The position numbers were made by a program, and so were the translations under genes. Shown one piece after another: positions 27,741 to 35,622 of a stretch of 64,000 nt of DNA (its first letter is position 1; every line of letters begins with the position of its first letter). The stretch is from CAZVGZ01 sp964627605 (GTDB lineage: Bacteria > Latescibacterota > MWCZ01 > CAZVGZ01). A model generated the notes under the pieces. It was not told where the DNA came from. It saw only the letters and a list, made by a program, of their open reading frames with translations, and did no database searches. Location: the NCBI GenBank assembly GCA_964627605.1, contig CAZVGZ010000001.1, positions 212,176 to 276,175 of the forward strand, read 5' to 3'.

Positions 27741-29018
27741 ATGGCTAACATAATGCATACCGCGCCTTTGGCGCTAAACGGCGGAATTCCAGTTAGAGCG
27801 GAACCGCTCCATGTTGGAGAGACAGGGGGCAACTACATCGGTAAGGAGGAGTTGGCCGAACTGACCGACGTCATCTCAGAGCGCTCGCCGTTTCGCTATT
27901 ACGGTCCTGGCAACCCCACCAAAGTTGCTGAACTCGAAGAGTTGTTTAGGCAGGAATCTGGCTGCAAGTTCGCCTTGGGAGTAACATCGGGTACCGCCGC
28001 GCTCCATGTCGGACTGGCAGGATTGGGGATCGGGCCTGGGGACGAAGTGATACTGCCGTGCTACACCTGGATCTCCTGCTTCACAGCGATTGTGCAGTTG
28101 AGGGCGTTGCCTGTTTTTGTTGAGGTCGATGGCACATTGGCGCTTGATCCATCCGATGTCGAAGCCAAGATCACACCGCGTACCAAAGCGATCATGGCTG
28201 TCCATTTTCAAGGCGTCGCCGCCGAAATGGACCCTATCCTAGAGATCGCCAGTCGCCACGACCTGCTGGTGCTCGAAGACACCGCTCAATCCTGTGGCGC
28301 ATCTCTTCGCGGCAGTTTTGCCGGGTCGATGGGGGATGTTGGGACGTTCAGTTTGCAGATGGGCAAGATAGTTACATCTGGCGAGGGTGGAATGGTTATC
28401 ACCGACGATCCTGGTATCTACGAGCGCGCGTGCCGCTATCACGATTTGGGGATGCTAAGAGCGCCCCACCTTGAAGCTATCGGTGGCGAATCGCAGGTAG
28501 AGGACTTTTGCGGCAACCAGTACAGGATGAATGAGCTTTCTGGTGCTGTCGGTTTGGCGCAGTTCCGCAAGCTGGAAACGATCAAAAACGCGTGCAATAG
28601 CGCTAAATACCGTGTGCGCAAGCAGATAGATGGATTGAATGGGATAACGCTTCGTGAGGTACCCGATCCTGAAGGCGATGTGGGGATAGAGGAGCGGGTG
28701 TTTTTGGACTCCCCTGAAATGGCGGAGGGTTTCCACAAAGCGCTGTCTGCTGAGGGGATACCGTGCGGTGCTTCAACCGGGTCGTATATACTCTATACCA
28801 GAGAGTTCGTTCAGAAGAAACGGACTCTGACAGGGCGGGGATACCCGTTCGAGACGCCAGATGGGCAGGCGATGGAGTACGGGCTCGGTCTGTGTCCGAA
28901 GACCGAAGAGATGATGTCCAGAGGAATTGTGCTGCCCATCGGGTCAAAATTCACCGATTCAGATGCCGATGATATTATCGCTGCGTTTCTGAAGGTCCAC
29001 TCTCATCTGATAGGGTGA
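27741..29018 (+). CDS. DegT/DnrJ/EryC1/StrS-family PLP aminotransferase
   Basis: 425 residues from ATG at 27741, preceded by GGAGG at 7 nt. The fold-type I PLP enzyme motifs are present: VTSGTAALHVGLAGLGIGPG (phosphate-binding turn), EDTAQSCGAS (Asp to the pyridine nitrogen) and TFSLQMGKIVTSGEGG with the Lys that forms the internal aldimine. Family members aminate keto-sugars or cyclitols. This type occurs as a lone gene in many environmental genomes, so a sugar-nucleotide substrate is only an inference. It is monocistronic as far as can be seen. Confidence 0.94.
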   Translation: MANIMHTAPLALNGGIPVRAEPLHVGETGGNYIGKEELAELTDVISERSPFRYYGPGNPTKVAELEELFRQESGCKFALGVTSGTAALHVGLAGLGIGPGDEVILPCYTWISCFTAIVQLRALPVFVEVDGTLALDPSDVEAKITPRTKAIMAVHFQGVAAEMDPILEIASRHDLLVLEDTAQSCGASLRGSFAGSMGDVGTFSLQMGKIVTSGEGGMVITDDPGIYERACRYHDLGMLRAPHLEAIGGESQVEDFCGNQYRMNELSGAVGLAQFRKLETIKNACNSAKYRVRKQIDGLNGITLREVPDPEGDVGIEERVFLDSPEMAEGFHKALSAEGIPCGASTGSYILYTREFVQKKRTLTGRGYPFETPDGQAMEYGLGLCPKTEEMMSRGIVLPIGSKFTDSDADDIIAAFLKVHSHLIG

Positions 29019-29050
29019 TCCCTACAGCAACGGACCGTGCCGAGATCGTG

Positions 29051-30625
29051 CTACAGCCCGCGCACCGAACTCTCTATTAGCTTCGCCACGTAAGGATAAC
29101 CAGAGGGTTGGCTCCCGCGATTGCGGGTGAGGGCAAATGCCTGATCTGCGGCCTGTTCGGCGCTTGGCCCGTATCCACGGGTGTCGCGCACCTGGTCGTT
29201 GGGTAGATCAATCGCGGCGACAACTACTCCGTCAGAGGTCCTGATCGCCTGGAGATGCATCGACGCTCTGCACCAGAAGAAAGTGTCTTGGAGCATTTTT
29301 GATCTTTCAACCGGGCCCGTGGAGGCTTGGCCTGTAACGACGATGTCTGCTTTCACGGCTTGAGCCAACGCTCTGGCCTGTCCAGCGTTGCGCCACGGGT
29401 CGCCAAGCGGTTGATCGGTGGGCAGTTCGCTCGAGGAGACAACGCGAAAACCGGCGTCTGCAAGCGCTGCCACCAGACGACCTTCAACCAGATGATTCCC
29501 GCTGTCAACACCGTCCCGTCGCTCCTCCACAACAACCAGCACTGTCGTGCTCTCGACCACATCCTTTATCGGGGCGAGTATCGTGGCGGTCGGCACAGCG
29601 CCGCCAAACCCGCTTCCGGCTATCGCATCGGGAAGCTGTATCGTCGCTGTGAGCTCCACCTCATCTCTATAAGGGATGTGGATTATCTCCCATGTCGCCA
29701 CACCGTTCGCGTCACTCGTGACAACGATTTTGAGAGCTGAGGCGTCTTCTCCTAGCTGAAAACTCACAGGCACATTGGGCATCGGCGAAAGAGCGCCGCG
29801 ACTCTCTTGGGTGACAGTCGCTTTGATGGCGAGGGGTGGCGTCTGTGGACCTGGGAATATCGGGTCGCGTTCAGTCGAAACCGATATGCGAACAGGACTT
29901 ATAAGCCGCGATAGCTGCTGTATCGATTTTCTTTTGAGCCCTTCGACTTCGTTCTCCACGCGGCTTGTGATCGTGAGCGAGTTTTCCCACTGCGACAGCG
30001 ATTCCAAAACCTGTGCTGTCTTGAGAAGTGATGGATAGACCCGGTCGACGTCGATGATAATCGGCGCGCCCAAAAGGCCGAAAAGCTGTCGGACTTTGGC
30101 CTGTTGTGACTCGTAGAACTGATCTATCGCGGCTTTGGGAAACCGGATCAAAACGTATACATCGTGCTCTTGATGCACGCGTCCACCGGAGTAGACTTCA
30201 AACCGTTGGAAATAGAGTTCGCTCAGGCGTGTGCCGAAAATGTCGGCACCGCCGATAGAGTGGATAACGTCTTCTATTTTGGTTAGTTCTTCGGTACGGA
30301 GTCTCTGGTAGTCCACACGCACTCTAAGTCCCAAAAACTCCACGATCCGCGCCAGTGCGTTGTGCTTGGCGTCGGTTTCGCCAGCCTCTAGAGTCAGGGC
30401 ACCAGACCTGATGCCTCGAAAGTAGTGGAACTCATCGTCGCTGCTTGGCTCTCTCGTGGCCCAATCAGGACGGTCATCCTCCGATTCTTCCACGAGCCGT
30501 CTGGTGCCCTCAATAGGCGTTCTCGTCGACCCGGCGCACGATACCAACATCATGGCCAGCAGTGTCAGCCCGAACATTGGGCCGCTGCTTGTGCGTCGTT
30601 GTCGTGGAACCGTTACCTGAGCCAT
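29051..30625 (-). CDS. LPP20-type multidomain lipoprotein
   Basis: 524 residues. The lipobox is MLVSC (Cys at about residue 30). Residues about 45-190 resemble LPP20: DDRPDWATREPSSDDEFHYF, then a region with conserved spacing shared with the 30721 gene. A bacterial Ig-like domain follows (about 245-350; PNVPVSFQLGEDASALKIVV). The C-terminal domain (about 365-520) resembles FlgT/CsgG-type nucleotide-free folds (GRLVAALADAGFRVVSSSEL, ADIVVTGQAS). It is probably an outer-membrane-anchored periplasmic protein. It is a tandem paralogue of the next gene. Confidence 0.75.
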   Translation of the reverse strand: MAQVTVPRQRRTSSGPMFGLTLLAMMLVSCAGSTRTPIEGTRRLVEESEDDRPDWATREPSSDDEFHYFRGIRSGALTLEAGETDAKHNALARIVEFLGLRVRVDYQRLRTEELTKIEDVIHSIGGADIFGTRLSELYFQRFEVYSGGRVHQEHDVYVLIRFPKAAIDQFYESQQAKVRQLFGLLGAPIIIDVDRVYPSLLKTAQVLESLSQWENSLTITSRVENEVEGLKRKSIQQLSRLISPVRISVSTERDPIFPGPQTPPLAIKATVTQESRGALSPMPNVPVSFQLGEDASALKIVVTSDANGVATWEIIHIPYRDEVELTATIQLPDAIAGSGFGGAVPTATILAPIKDVVESTTVLVVVEERRDGVDSGNHLVEGRLVAALADAGFRVVSSSELPTDQPLGDPWRNAGQARALAQAVKADIVVTGQASTGPVERSKMLQDTFFWCRASMHLQAIRTSDGVVVAAIDLPNDQVRDTRGYGPSAEQAADQAFALTRNRGSQPSGYPYVAKLIESSVRGL

Positions 30626-30720
30626 CGCCGCCCCTACCCCTGCAACTGCTAATCAAGTGGGGAGGGGCGCATAGCAGCACGCCCCCCTTTCCATTATTTC
30701 AGCGCGTTTCTTTGGATCAC

Positions 30721-31338
30721 TCAGGGGCCGCTTGCATCCTGTGTGAGCTGCGTCTTCATCTGTTCAGCAAGCCTGACCGCCGCAGCGTTGTTGGCGGCTC
30801 TGGCCTCATCGGCAGCGCGGTCCAAAGCTCCGCTCTGGGCGTTTGCGAGTTCAGAGAGTTCGATGCGGAACAGAACGTAGTAGTTGTAGTGATAGGTAAG
30901 ACGTCCGCCTGGCCCCATCTGCTTGACGTGCTCGTAGTAGCTCTCCTGCTCGCGCATGCCCCTAGCGATACTTTCGGCGACGAACCGGTACCCGTCTTCA
31001 ATGTAGTTTCCGGCGTCGTCTTCATCGGTCAGACCTGCCTCGACGCGGGCTTTGGTGTAATCGACTCTGCCGGTGCCGCCGATCCACTCAACTATCTTCT
31101 GGATCGCGTTTTGGCGGGCGTCGGTGTTGCCGTTATCCAAGCTCGACGCATGAGTCTTTAGGCCGACGAAAAAGGTGAAGCCGTCGTCGTCGCGCGGTGG
31201 TCTGAAAGCCCAATCTGGGCGGTCTCCAGGCACGCGCTCGACTATCTGCTGCTCACCTGGGCTCAACTGCCCGCCACCGCAAGCTGACAAGCTGAGCGTG
31301 GCGCTCACTGCTAGTAGGCCGATCGTTTTGATCCGCAT
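30721..31338 (-). CDS. LPP20-type lipoprotein
   Basis: 205 residues from ATG at 31338, preceded by GGAGGAG. The signal peptide ends in lipobox LSAC-GGG. The segment RPDWAFRPPRDDDGFTFFVG parallels the same part of the 29051 gene, as do ALARIVEF/AIQKIVEW and the stretch ending in YVLFRIE. The last 40 residues are an Ala-rich helix. It lies upstream of the larger paralogue with a 95-bp gap. Function unknown; a shared surface or cell-envelope complex is likely. Confidence 0.75.
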   Translation of the reverse strand: MRIKTIGLLAVSATLSLSACGGGQLSPGEQQIVERVPGDRPDWAFRPPRDDDGFTFFVGLKTHASSLDNGNTDARQNAIQKIVEWIGGTGRVDYTKARVEAGLTDEDDAGNYIEDGYRFVAESIARGMREQESYYEHVKQMGPGGRLTYHYNYYVLFRIELSELANAQSGALDRAADEARAANNAAAVRLAEQMKTQLTQDASGP

Positions 31339-31372
31339 TGTGTTGCTCCTCCTGCTCGTGAGATCCAAATGT

Positions 31373-32070
31373 TCATATCTGCTGTATCCAGGAGGCACCG
31401 GCCTCCAGAGCGAATATTCTCCACACCTGCCCATACAGAAATTTGACGCCTGTCATTGAGCCATTGAGGTAGCCGTCGAACAGTTGGTCGCCGGGCTTCA
31501 TACTCACGTTTCCCAGTGTCGCTTTCCCAAGTCCGAAAGGCTTCGTATGGACTATCGGGCGTAGATTGACGGGCACCGAGTTTGATTCGCCAGTTACAAC
31601 CTCTATCCGCGATTCCCAGCGCTTGTAGGCGTTCGCCTCTCCGCCGACAGAAAAAGATCGTCTTCGCGGTCTGCTTTCTCCTCAGCGGAGAACTCCGCTA
31701 CACCTCGTTCAAGGTCTAAGAAACGCACAGTCACCACGAACATCTCGCCTAAACGACCGACGGTGCTCACCATCAATTTATTGGCCTGGAGTAGTCTACC
31801 TAACTCTATCGCGCATTCCTGAGAGAAACATTCGTCCAACTCAATACCGACGGTCTATTCCTCCAAGATCGCCTACATCTGTTCGCGCTCAGGGATGTAG
31901 AACCGCCCTGATTCTATAAGTTTGACCCTCAGGTGCTCAGTTATCGTCCGATCGATCTACGTTGACACACCGTTGGCGTCAAGATCGTTGATAACAACAC
32001 TCTGCGTTCGGCCCTCTGCTATCACGACTGATACCAAAGCCATGACGAGTATAGCCACAAAAGAGCGCAC
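31373..32070 (-). pseudogene. CsgG/LpoB-like secreted protein, three in-frame TAG and a frameshift
   Basis: From GTG at 32070 the frame gives a signal peptide (VRSFVAILVMALVSVVIA) and SVVINDLDANGVST, then TAG (31957-31959), IDRTITEHLRVKLIESGRFY, IPEREQM-TAG (31873-31875), AILEE-TAG (31855-31857) and TVGIELDECFSQECAIELGR. The pattern (sensitive to initiation, EILKEQ, SxECAxExGRLL, VGRLG) matches CsgG/LpoB-type domains. Past about 31620 another frame continues to 31373 (PGDQLFDGYLNGSMTGVKFL). Between the stops the protein sequence is undamaged. Confidence 0.75.
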
Positions 32071-32378
32071 TGTTGCGGGATGGGTGTTTACCGCCACCGC
32101 CGACGGGCTTGAGTTGGCCGGTTGGTGGATGTTTGACCGCATCTGTGGTCTGCTTCCAGAGCTAGAAGGTAAGATTTCGGTGTTTCTCAAAGAACAGATC
32201 ACACCGTTTTAAAAACCGATGCGAAGCAAGCGGTATGCCTAAAACGCATATCGCGGCAAAAACCACTCAAAAAGGATCAAAACAGTGAACTGAAGGAAAA
32301 CGTCTGAGGAGGGGTATCTATCCAAAAGGGGGTGTGTCTGGTTCGATTACCACTACTGCGATCAACGATTTGGGCGGA

Positions 32379-33338
32379 TTAACCAGGATCTTCCAACGAC
32401 TCTAGCCATCTCGAAGCGTCGATAGCGGCTTGGCAGCCTGAACCGGCGGCGGTGACTGCTTGCCGGTAGTAAGGGTCTTGGACATCGCCACAGGCGAACA
32501 CGCCTTCCACACTGGTGAGCGTGGCTGCATCGTGCCCAGCCTTGGTGACTAGATACCCTTCGTCGTCAGTCTCAAGCTGGTCGTCGAAAAACTCAGTATT
32601 GGGTTTGTGGCCGATGGCGATGAAGCATCCGTCGCACTCCACATCCGCCACCTCATCAGTCTTGACATTACGCACGCGAACTGCCGTGAGGACATCCTCG
32701 CCAAGAACCTCCTCAATTACAGTGTCCCACATGAAATCGACTTTGGGGTGTTTGCTTAGACGGTCGGCCATGACTTTGGACGCCCTGAGCTCGTCGCGGC
32801 GGTGAATCAGGGTCACTGTTTTTGCGAACTTCGTTAGGAAAAGAGCCTCTTCGGCAGCGGTATCGCCTCCACCGACGACCAAAACCTTCTGATCGCGGAA
32901 AAATGCGCCGTCACACGTCGCGCACGCCGACACACCTCGACCCAGAAGCCTACTCTCGGATTCGAGGCCCAACATTTTGGCAGTAGCGCCGCTGGAGATG
33001 ATCAGAGCTTCGGCGGTGACCTCATACTGCTCGTCCACCGTTATCGTGAAAGGCCTCTGGGACATCTCAACGCTGGTAACAGTGCCCCAGATGAAATCTG
33101 TACCCATCCGCTCGGCCTGGCGGTGGAAGGTGTCCATCAACTCCGGGCCCATAACTCCTTCAACGAAACCAGGGAAATTCTCGACCTCGGTTGTGATGGT
33201 CAACTGTCCGCCTGGCTGCTGCCCCAATATAACCAACGGTTCTAAATCGGCGCGGGCAGCATAGATGGCGGCGGTCAGGCCTGCGGGGCCCGACCCGATG
33301 ATGACCAGTTTGTGGTGAGAACCGTTCTGCTCACTCAC
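32379..33338 (-). CDS. trxB: Thioredoxin reductase
   Basis: 319 residues. FAD-binding IIGSGPAGLTAAIYAARA (about 13-30), the redox-active CATC in SACATCDGAFF (about 137-147), the NADPH-binding GGGDTAAEEALFL and the C-terminal GVFACGDVQD are all present. It passes electrons from NADPH to thioredoxin in the cytoplasm. No thioredoxin gene lies nearby. The two small genes upstream on the same strand may be co-transcribed. Confidence 0.97.
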   Translation of the reverse strand: MSEQNGSHHKLVIIGSGPAGLTAAIYAARADLEPLVILGQQPGGQLTITTEVENFPGFVEGVMGPELMDTFHRQAERMGTDFIWGTVTSVEMSQRPFTITVDEQYEVTAEALIISSGATAKMLGLESESRLLGRGVSACATCDGAFFRDQKVLVVGGGDTAAEEALFLTKFAKTVTLIHRRDELRASKVMADRLSKHPKVDFMWDTVIEEVLGEDVLTAVRVRNVKTDEVADVECDGCFIAIGHKPNTEFFDDQLETDDEGYLVTKAGHDAATLTSVEGVFACGDVQDPYYRQAVTAAGSGCQAAIDASRWLESLEDPG

Positions 33339-33462
33339 TCACAACTCCTTGAGACTTCTCAACCGTTCGCTGGAGGCGTCCCTAAGTTATCAGACGATTT
33401 GCGAATGGCGGTCGGTACATACAATGTGGCCGCAAGGCTATCTCTTATAAAGCCTCATCTGC

Positions 33463-33735
33463 TTAGGCCTCTTTGTCTTCCTCAGCGCTATCGTCGGTCT
33501 TTTCATCCGCTTGGCCGTCGTCTTCGTCGGCTACGGCGACCTCTTCGGCGATCTCAGGCTGTGGCTTAGCCTTGGCCGGTTTTTTTACGCGAGGCGTCGG
33601 GCGCTTGCGTCCTTGGGCGATTCGTGCCGATTCGGCCTCTTTACGCGCTTCGGCCTGACGTTCCTTGATTCTCGTCATACGGCGGCGGCGGCGGCGGCGG
33701 AGTTCGCGGAATCTTTCTGAACGATGTTGAGCCAT
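33463..33735 (-). CDS. Low-complexity charged protein, 90 residues
   Basis: The N-terminal half is very basic (RFRELRRRRRRRMTRIKER), then Lys/Pro-rich, and the last 30 residues are acidic (DEDDGQADEKTDDSAEEDKE). There are no known domains. The basic start could bind nucleic acid. ATG at 33735 has a GAAAGGAACTG ribosome site. It lies between trxB and a 62-residue hypothetical gene. Not recognised. Confidence 0.5.
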   Translation of the reverse strand: MAQHRSERFRELRRRRRRRMTRIKERQAEARKEAESARIAQGRKRPTPRVKKPAKAKPQPEIAEEVAVADEDDGQADEKTDDSAEEDKEA

Positions 33736-33752
33736 GAGCAGTTCCTTTCGGG

Positions 33753-33941
33753 TTATTCTCCGTCTTCCACTATACTCGACATTGGATGAACGTGGTCCTC
33801 ATCGGACGCCACTGTCATTATCCACCCGCTGACCTCCTCGCCGCGAACGGTGATGGTCTTGGCGTCAGCCTCAATGATCTCAATTTCTGGGAACGCATCA
33901 GAGGTTGGAGGGTATGTTGTAAAAAAACGTTGGACCTTCAT
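33753..33941 (-). CDS. Hypothetical protein, 62 residues
   Basis: Starts MKVQRFFTTYPPTSDAFPEI at 33941 (GAGGAAAACAG upstream); the frame is open to 33986 but that extension is less likely. It is acidic, probably all-beta, with no membrane segment. It lies 17 bp upstream of the charged 90-residue gene. Not recognised. Confidence 0.45.
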   Translation of the reverse strand: MKVQRFFTTYPPTSDAFPEIEIIEADAKTITVRGEEVSGWIMTVASDEDHVHPMSSIVEDGE

Positions 33942-34159
33942 CTGTTTTCCTCGCGCATCAGAACCAAAACTGATCCAGGCGGCCAAAAAAATGCCACCGA
34001 ATCCCTAACCTGGTTGAGCAGACCCAGCTTAACCTTAAAAAGTTACTACTGTGTGGCATCTTGCTGCAAGCGGTTCATCTTGCAGCCAGGGTGTTTTGCG
34101 AAGTATGGTAAACGACCGTGGCGGACCCCTGCGGCTCACAGAAACTGCGTTGAGGTGAT

Positions 34160-35378
34160 ATGATCGACCATCCAAACCTAAGACAGGTGGAAACGTTTCC
34201 TGTTGAGTCCGATGGCCAGAGTTTTTGGCGCTTCGAGACCCGGAGGAGATCGCAACTGAGACGCTTGTGGTCCCAGAGGGGTTAACAGGTCTTCTGTCGG
34301 TATTCGACGGTCGCCACCCGGTGCAGCAGATCGTCGCGATGCTCGCAACGAGCACCGGGAGCATAGTACCCACCGATTTTGTCACATCGATCATCAACAC
34401 CCTCGACAAGAACTTCCTGCTTGATACTCCTCGATTCAGGGCGAGAGGCAGAAGCGGATTGATGAGTTTCTGGCTCACCCAACAAAGCCGGCAGCACATG
34501 CTGGTACCTCCTATTCAGACGATCCTTCCGAACTAAAGCAAGAGCTGGACTCCGCGTTTGAGTCCGCACGGTCGTCCTCACAGGACCTCGCGGCGGGAGA
34601 GATCAGAGCTGTGGCTGCGCCGCATATAGGTGTGCGGCGCGGTGCCGACTGTTTTGCTGAGAGCTATCAGGCTCTCCATGACGGTAGCACCACAGACCTT
34701 TTTGTGATTCTTGGGATCGCCCATGCTGGGACCAGGCAGCCATTTACGCTAACCGCCAAACCGTTTGAGACGCCGCTGGGTACTGTCGGTAAGGACAACG
34801 AGTTCATTGATGGGCTGGTGAGCCACAGAGGCGGTGAACGGCTATTGATGGGCGAGTTTGCGCACAAGCGAGAGCACTCAATCGAGTTCCAAACGCTGTT
34901 CTTGCGCTATGTGATGGCGGATCGCCCGATAAGAATTGTGCCGATACTGTGTGGTTCGTTTTATCCATATCTCATCACCGAAACCCCACCTACCGATGAC
35001 CAGCAAATAGCTGAATTCATTAGTACACTTCGCTAGATGATCGCTGAAAAGGGGCGATCGGTCTGCGTCATCGCTGGGATTGATCTGGCGCATATTGGTG
35101 GTCGGTTTGGTGACAGCGAACCGACGACAATAAAGAGCCGCGCCCAGATCGAGCGGGATGACCGCAAGATGCTGGAACACGTCGTATCGGTTGATCCCGA
35201 CGCGATGTGCCAGTCCATGCTGGACGACCAAGACGTGCGGCGGATGTGCGGATATCCAGCATTGTAGACGATGCTAAATGTAATCGACGCGCATTCTGGC
35301 GAACTGCTTTCATATGTGCAGGACCATGACGAGACCACAGACTCTGTAGTCTCGTACTGCAGCATGCTATTTCGGTAA
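34160..35378 (+). pseudogene. MEMO1/AmmeMemoRadiSam-B-like protein, two frameshifts and two TAG
   Basis: ATG at 34160 follows GAGGTGAT. The first frame (RQVETFPVESDGQSF) must shift at the T5 run at 34222-34226 to continue as LALRDPEEIATETLVV. A second shift near 34440 leads to RQKRIDEFLAHPTKPAAHAG and then the Memo domain (VAAPHIGVRRGADCFAESYQ). TAG at 35034-35036 (after FISTLR) is followed in frame by CVIAGIDLAHIGGRFGDSE. TAG at 35265-35267 (after CGYPAL) is followed by TMLNVIDAHSGELLSYVQDH and TAA at 35376. All parts of the family are present but not in one frame. Confidence 0.85.
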
Positions 35379-35622
35379 GCCGATCTATACAACTGCGATA
35401 TATCGACCGAGCAAGCCTGCCGTGCGCCAACGTCGCGCAGACGGCGCATCTTGCGCAAATATCTCAGAAGTTTTGCGCCTCCTCGACGCAGCGTCGCTTA
35501 CACAGGTTCTTTGCTGTCGCGTGTTTCTCAAACCCTCCACCGCCATCGCAGGGTTTGTAATACACAGCGTGATCCCCATATTCAGTAGCCCAGGACCATA
35601 AGTCTCTAAGCGAGGAAAAACT
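35379..35622 (+). promoter_or_regulatory. Upstream region of the sugar transporter with phased GCGC array and hairpin
   Basis: GCGC occurs at 35424, 35435, 35444, 35453 and 35475 (spacings 11, 9, 9, 22), matching the array before the sialidase gene at 22808-22863. Part of it is similar in sequence too (GCGCATCTTGCGCAAAT against GCGCATTCTGCGCACAT). A hairpin with arms AAACCCT (35530-35536) and AGGGTTT (35550-35556) follows. It may be an attenuator or the terminator of the dead Memo gene. No gene is seen. Confidence 0.5.

Noticed and set aside
31922..32212. Plus-strand frame of 96 codons opposite the CsgG-like remnant
   Set aside because: The minus strand has a signal peptide and a family pattern here; the plus frame has neither.
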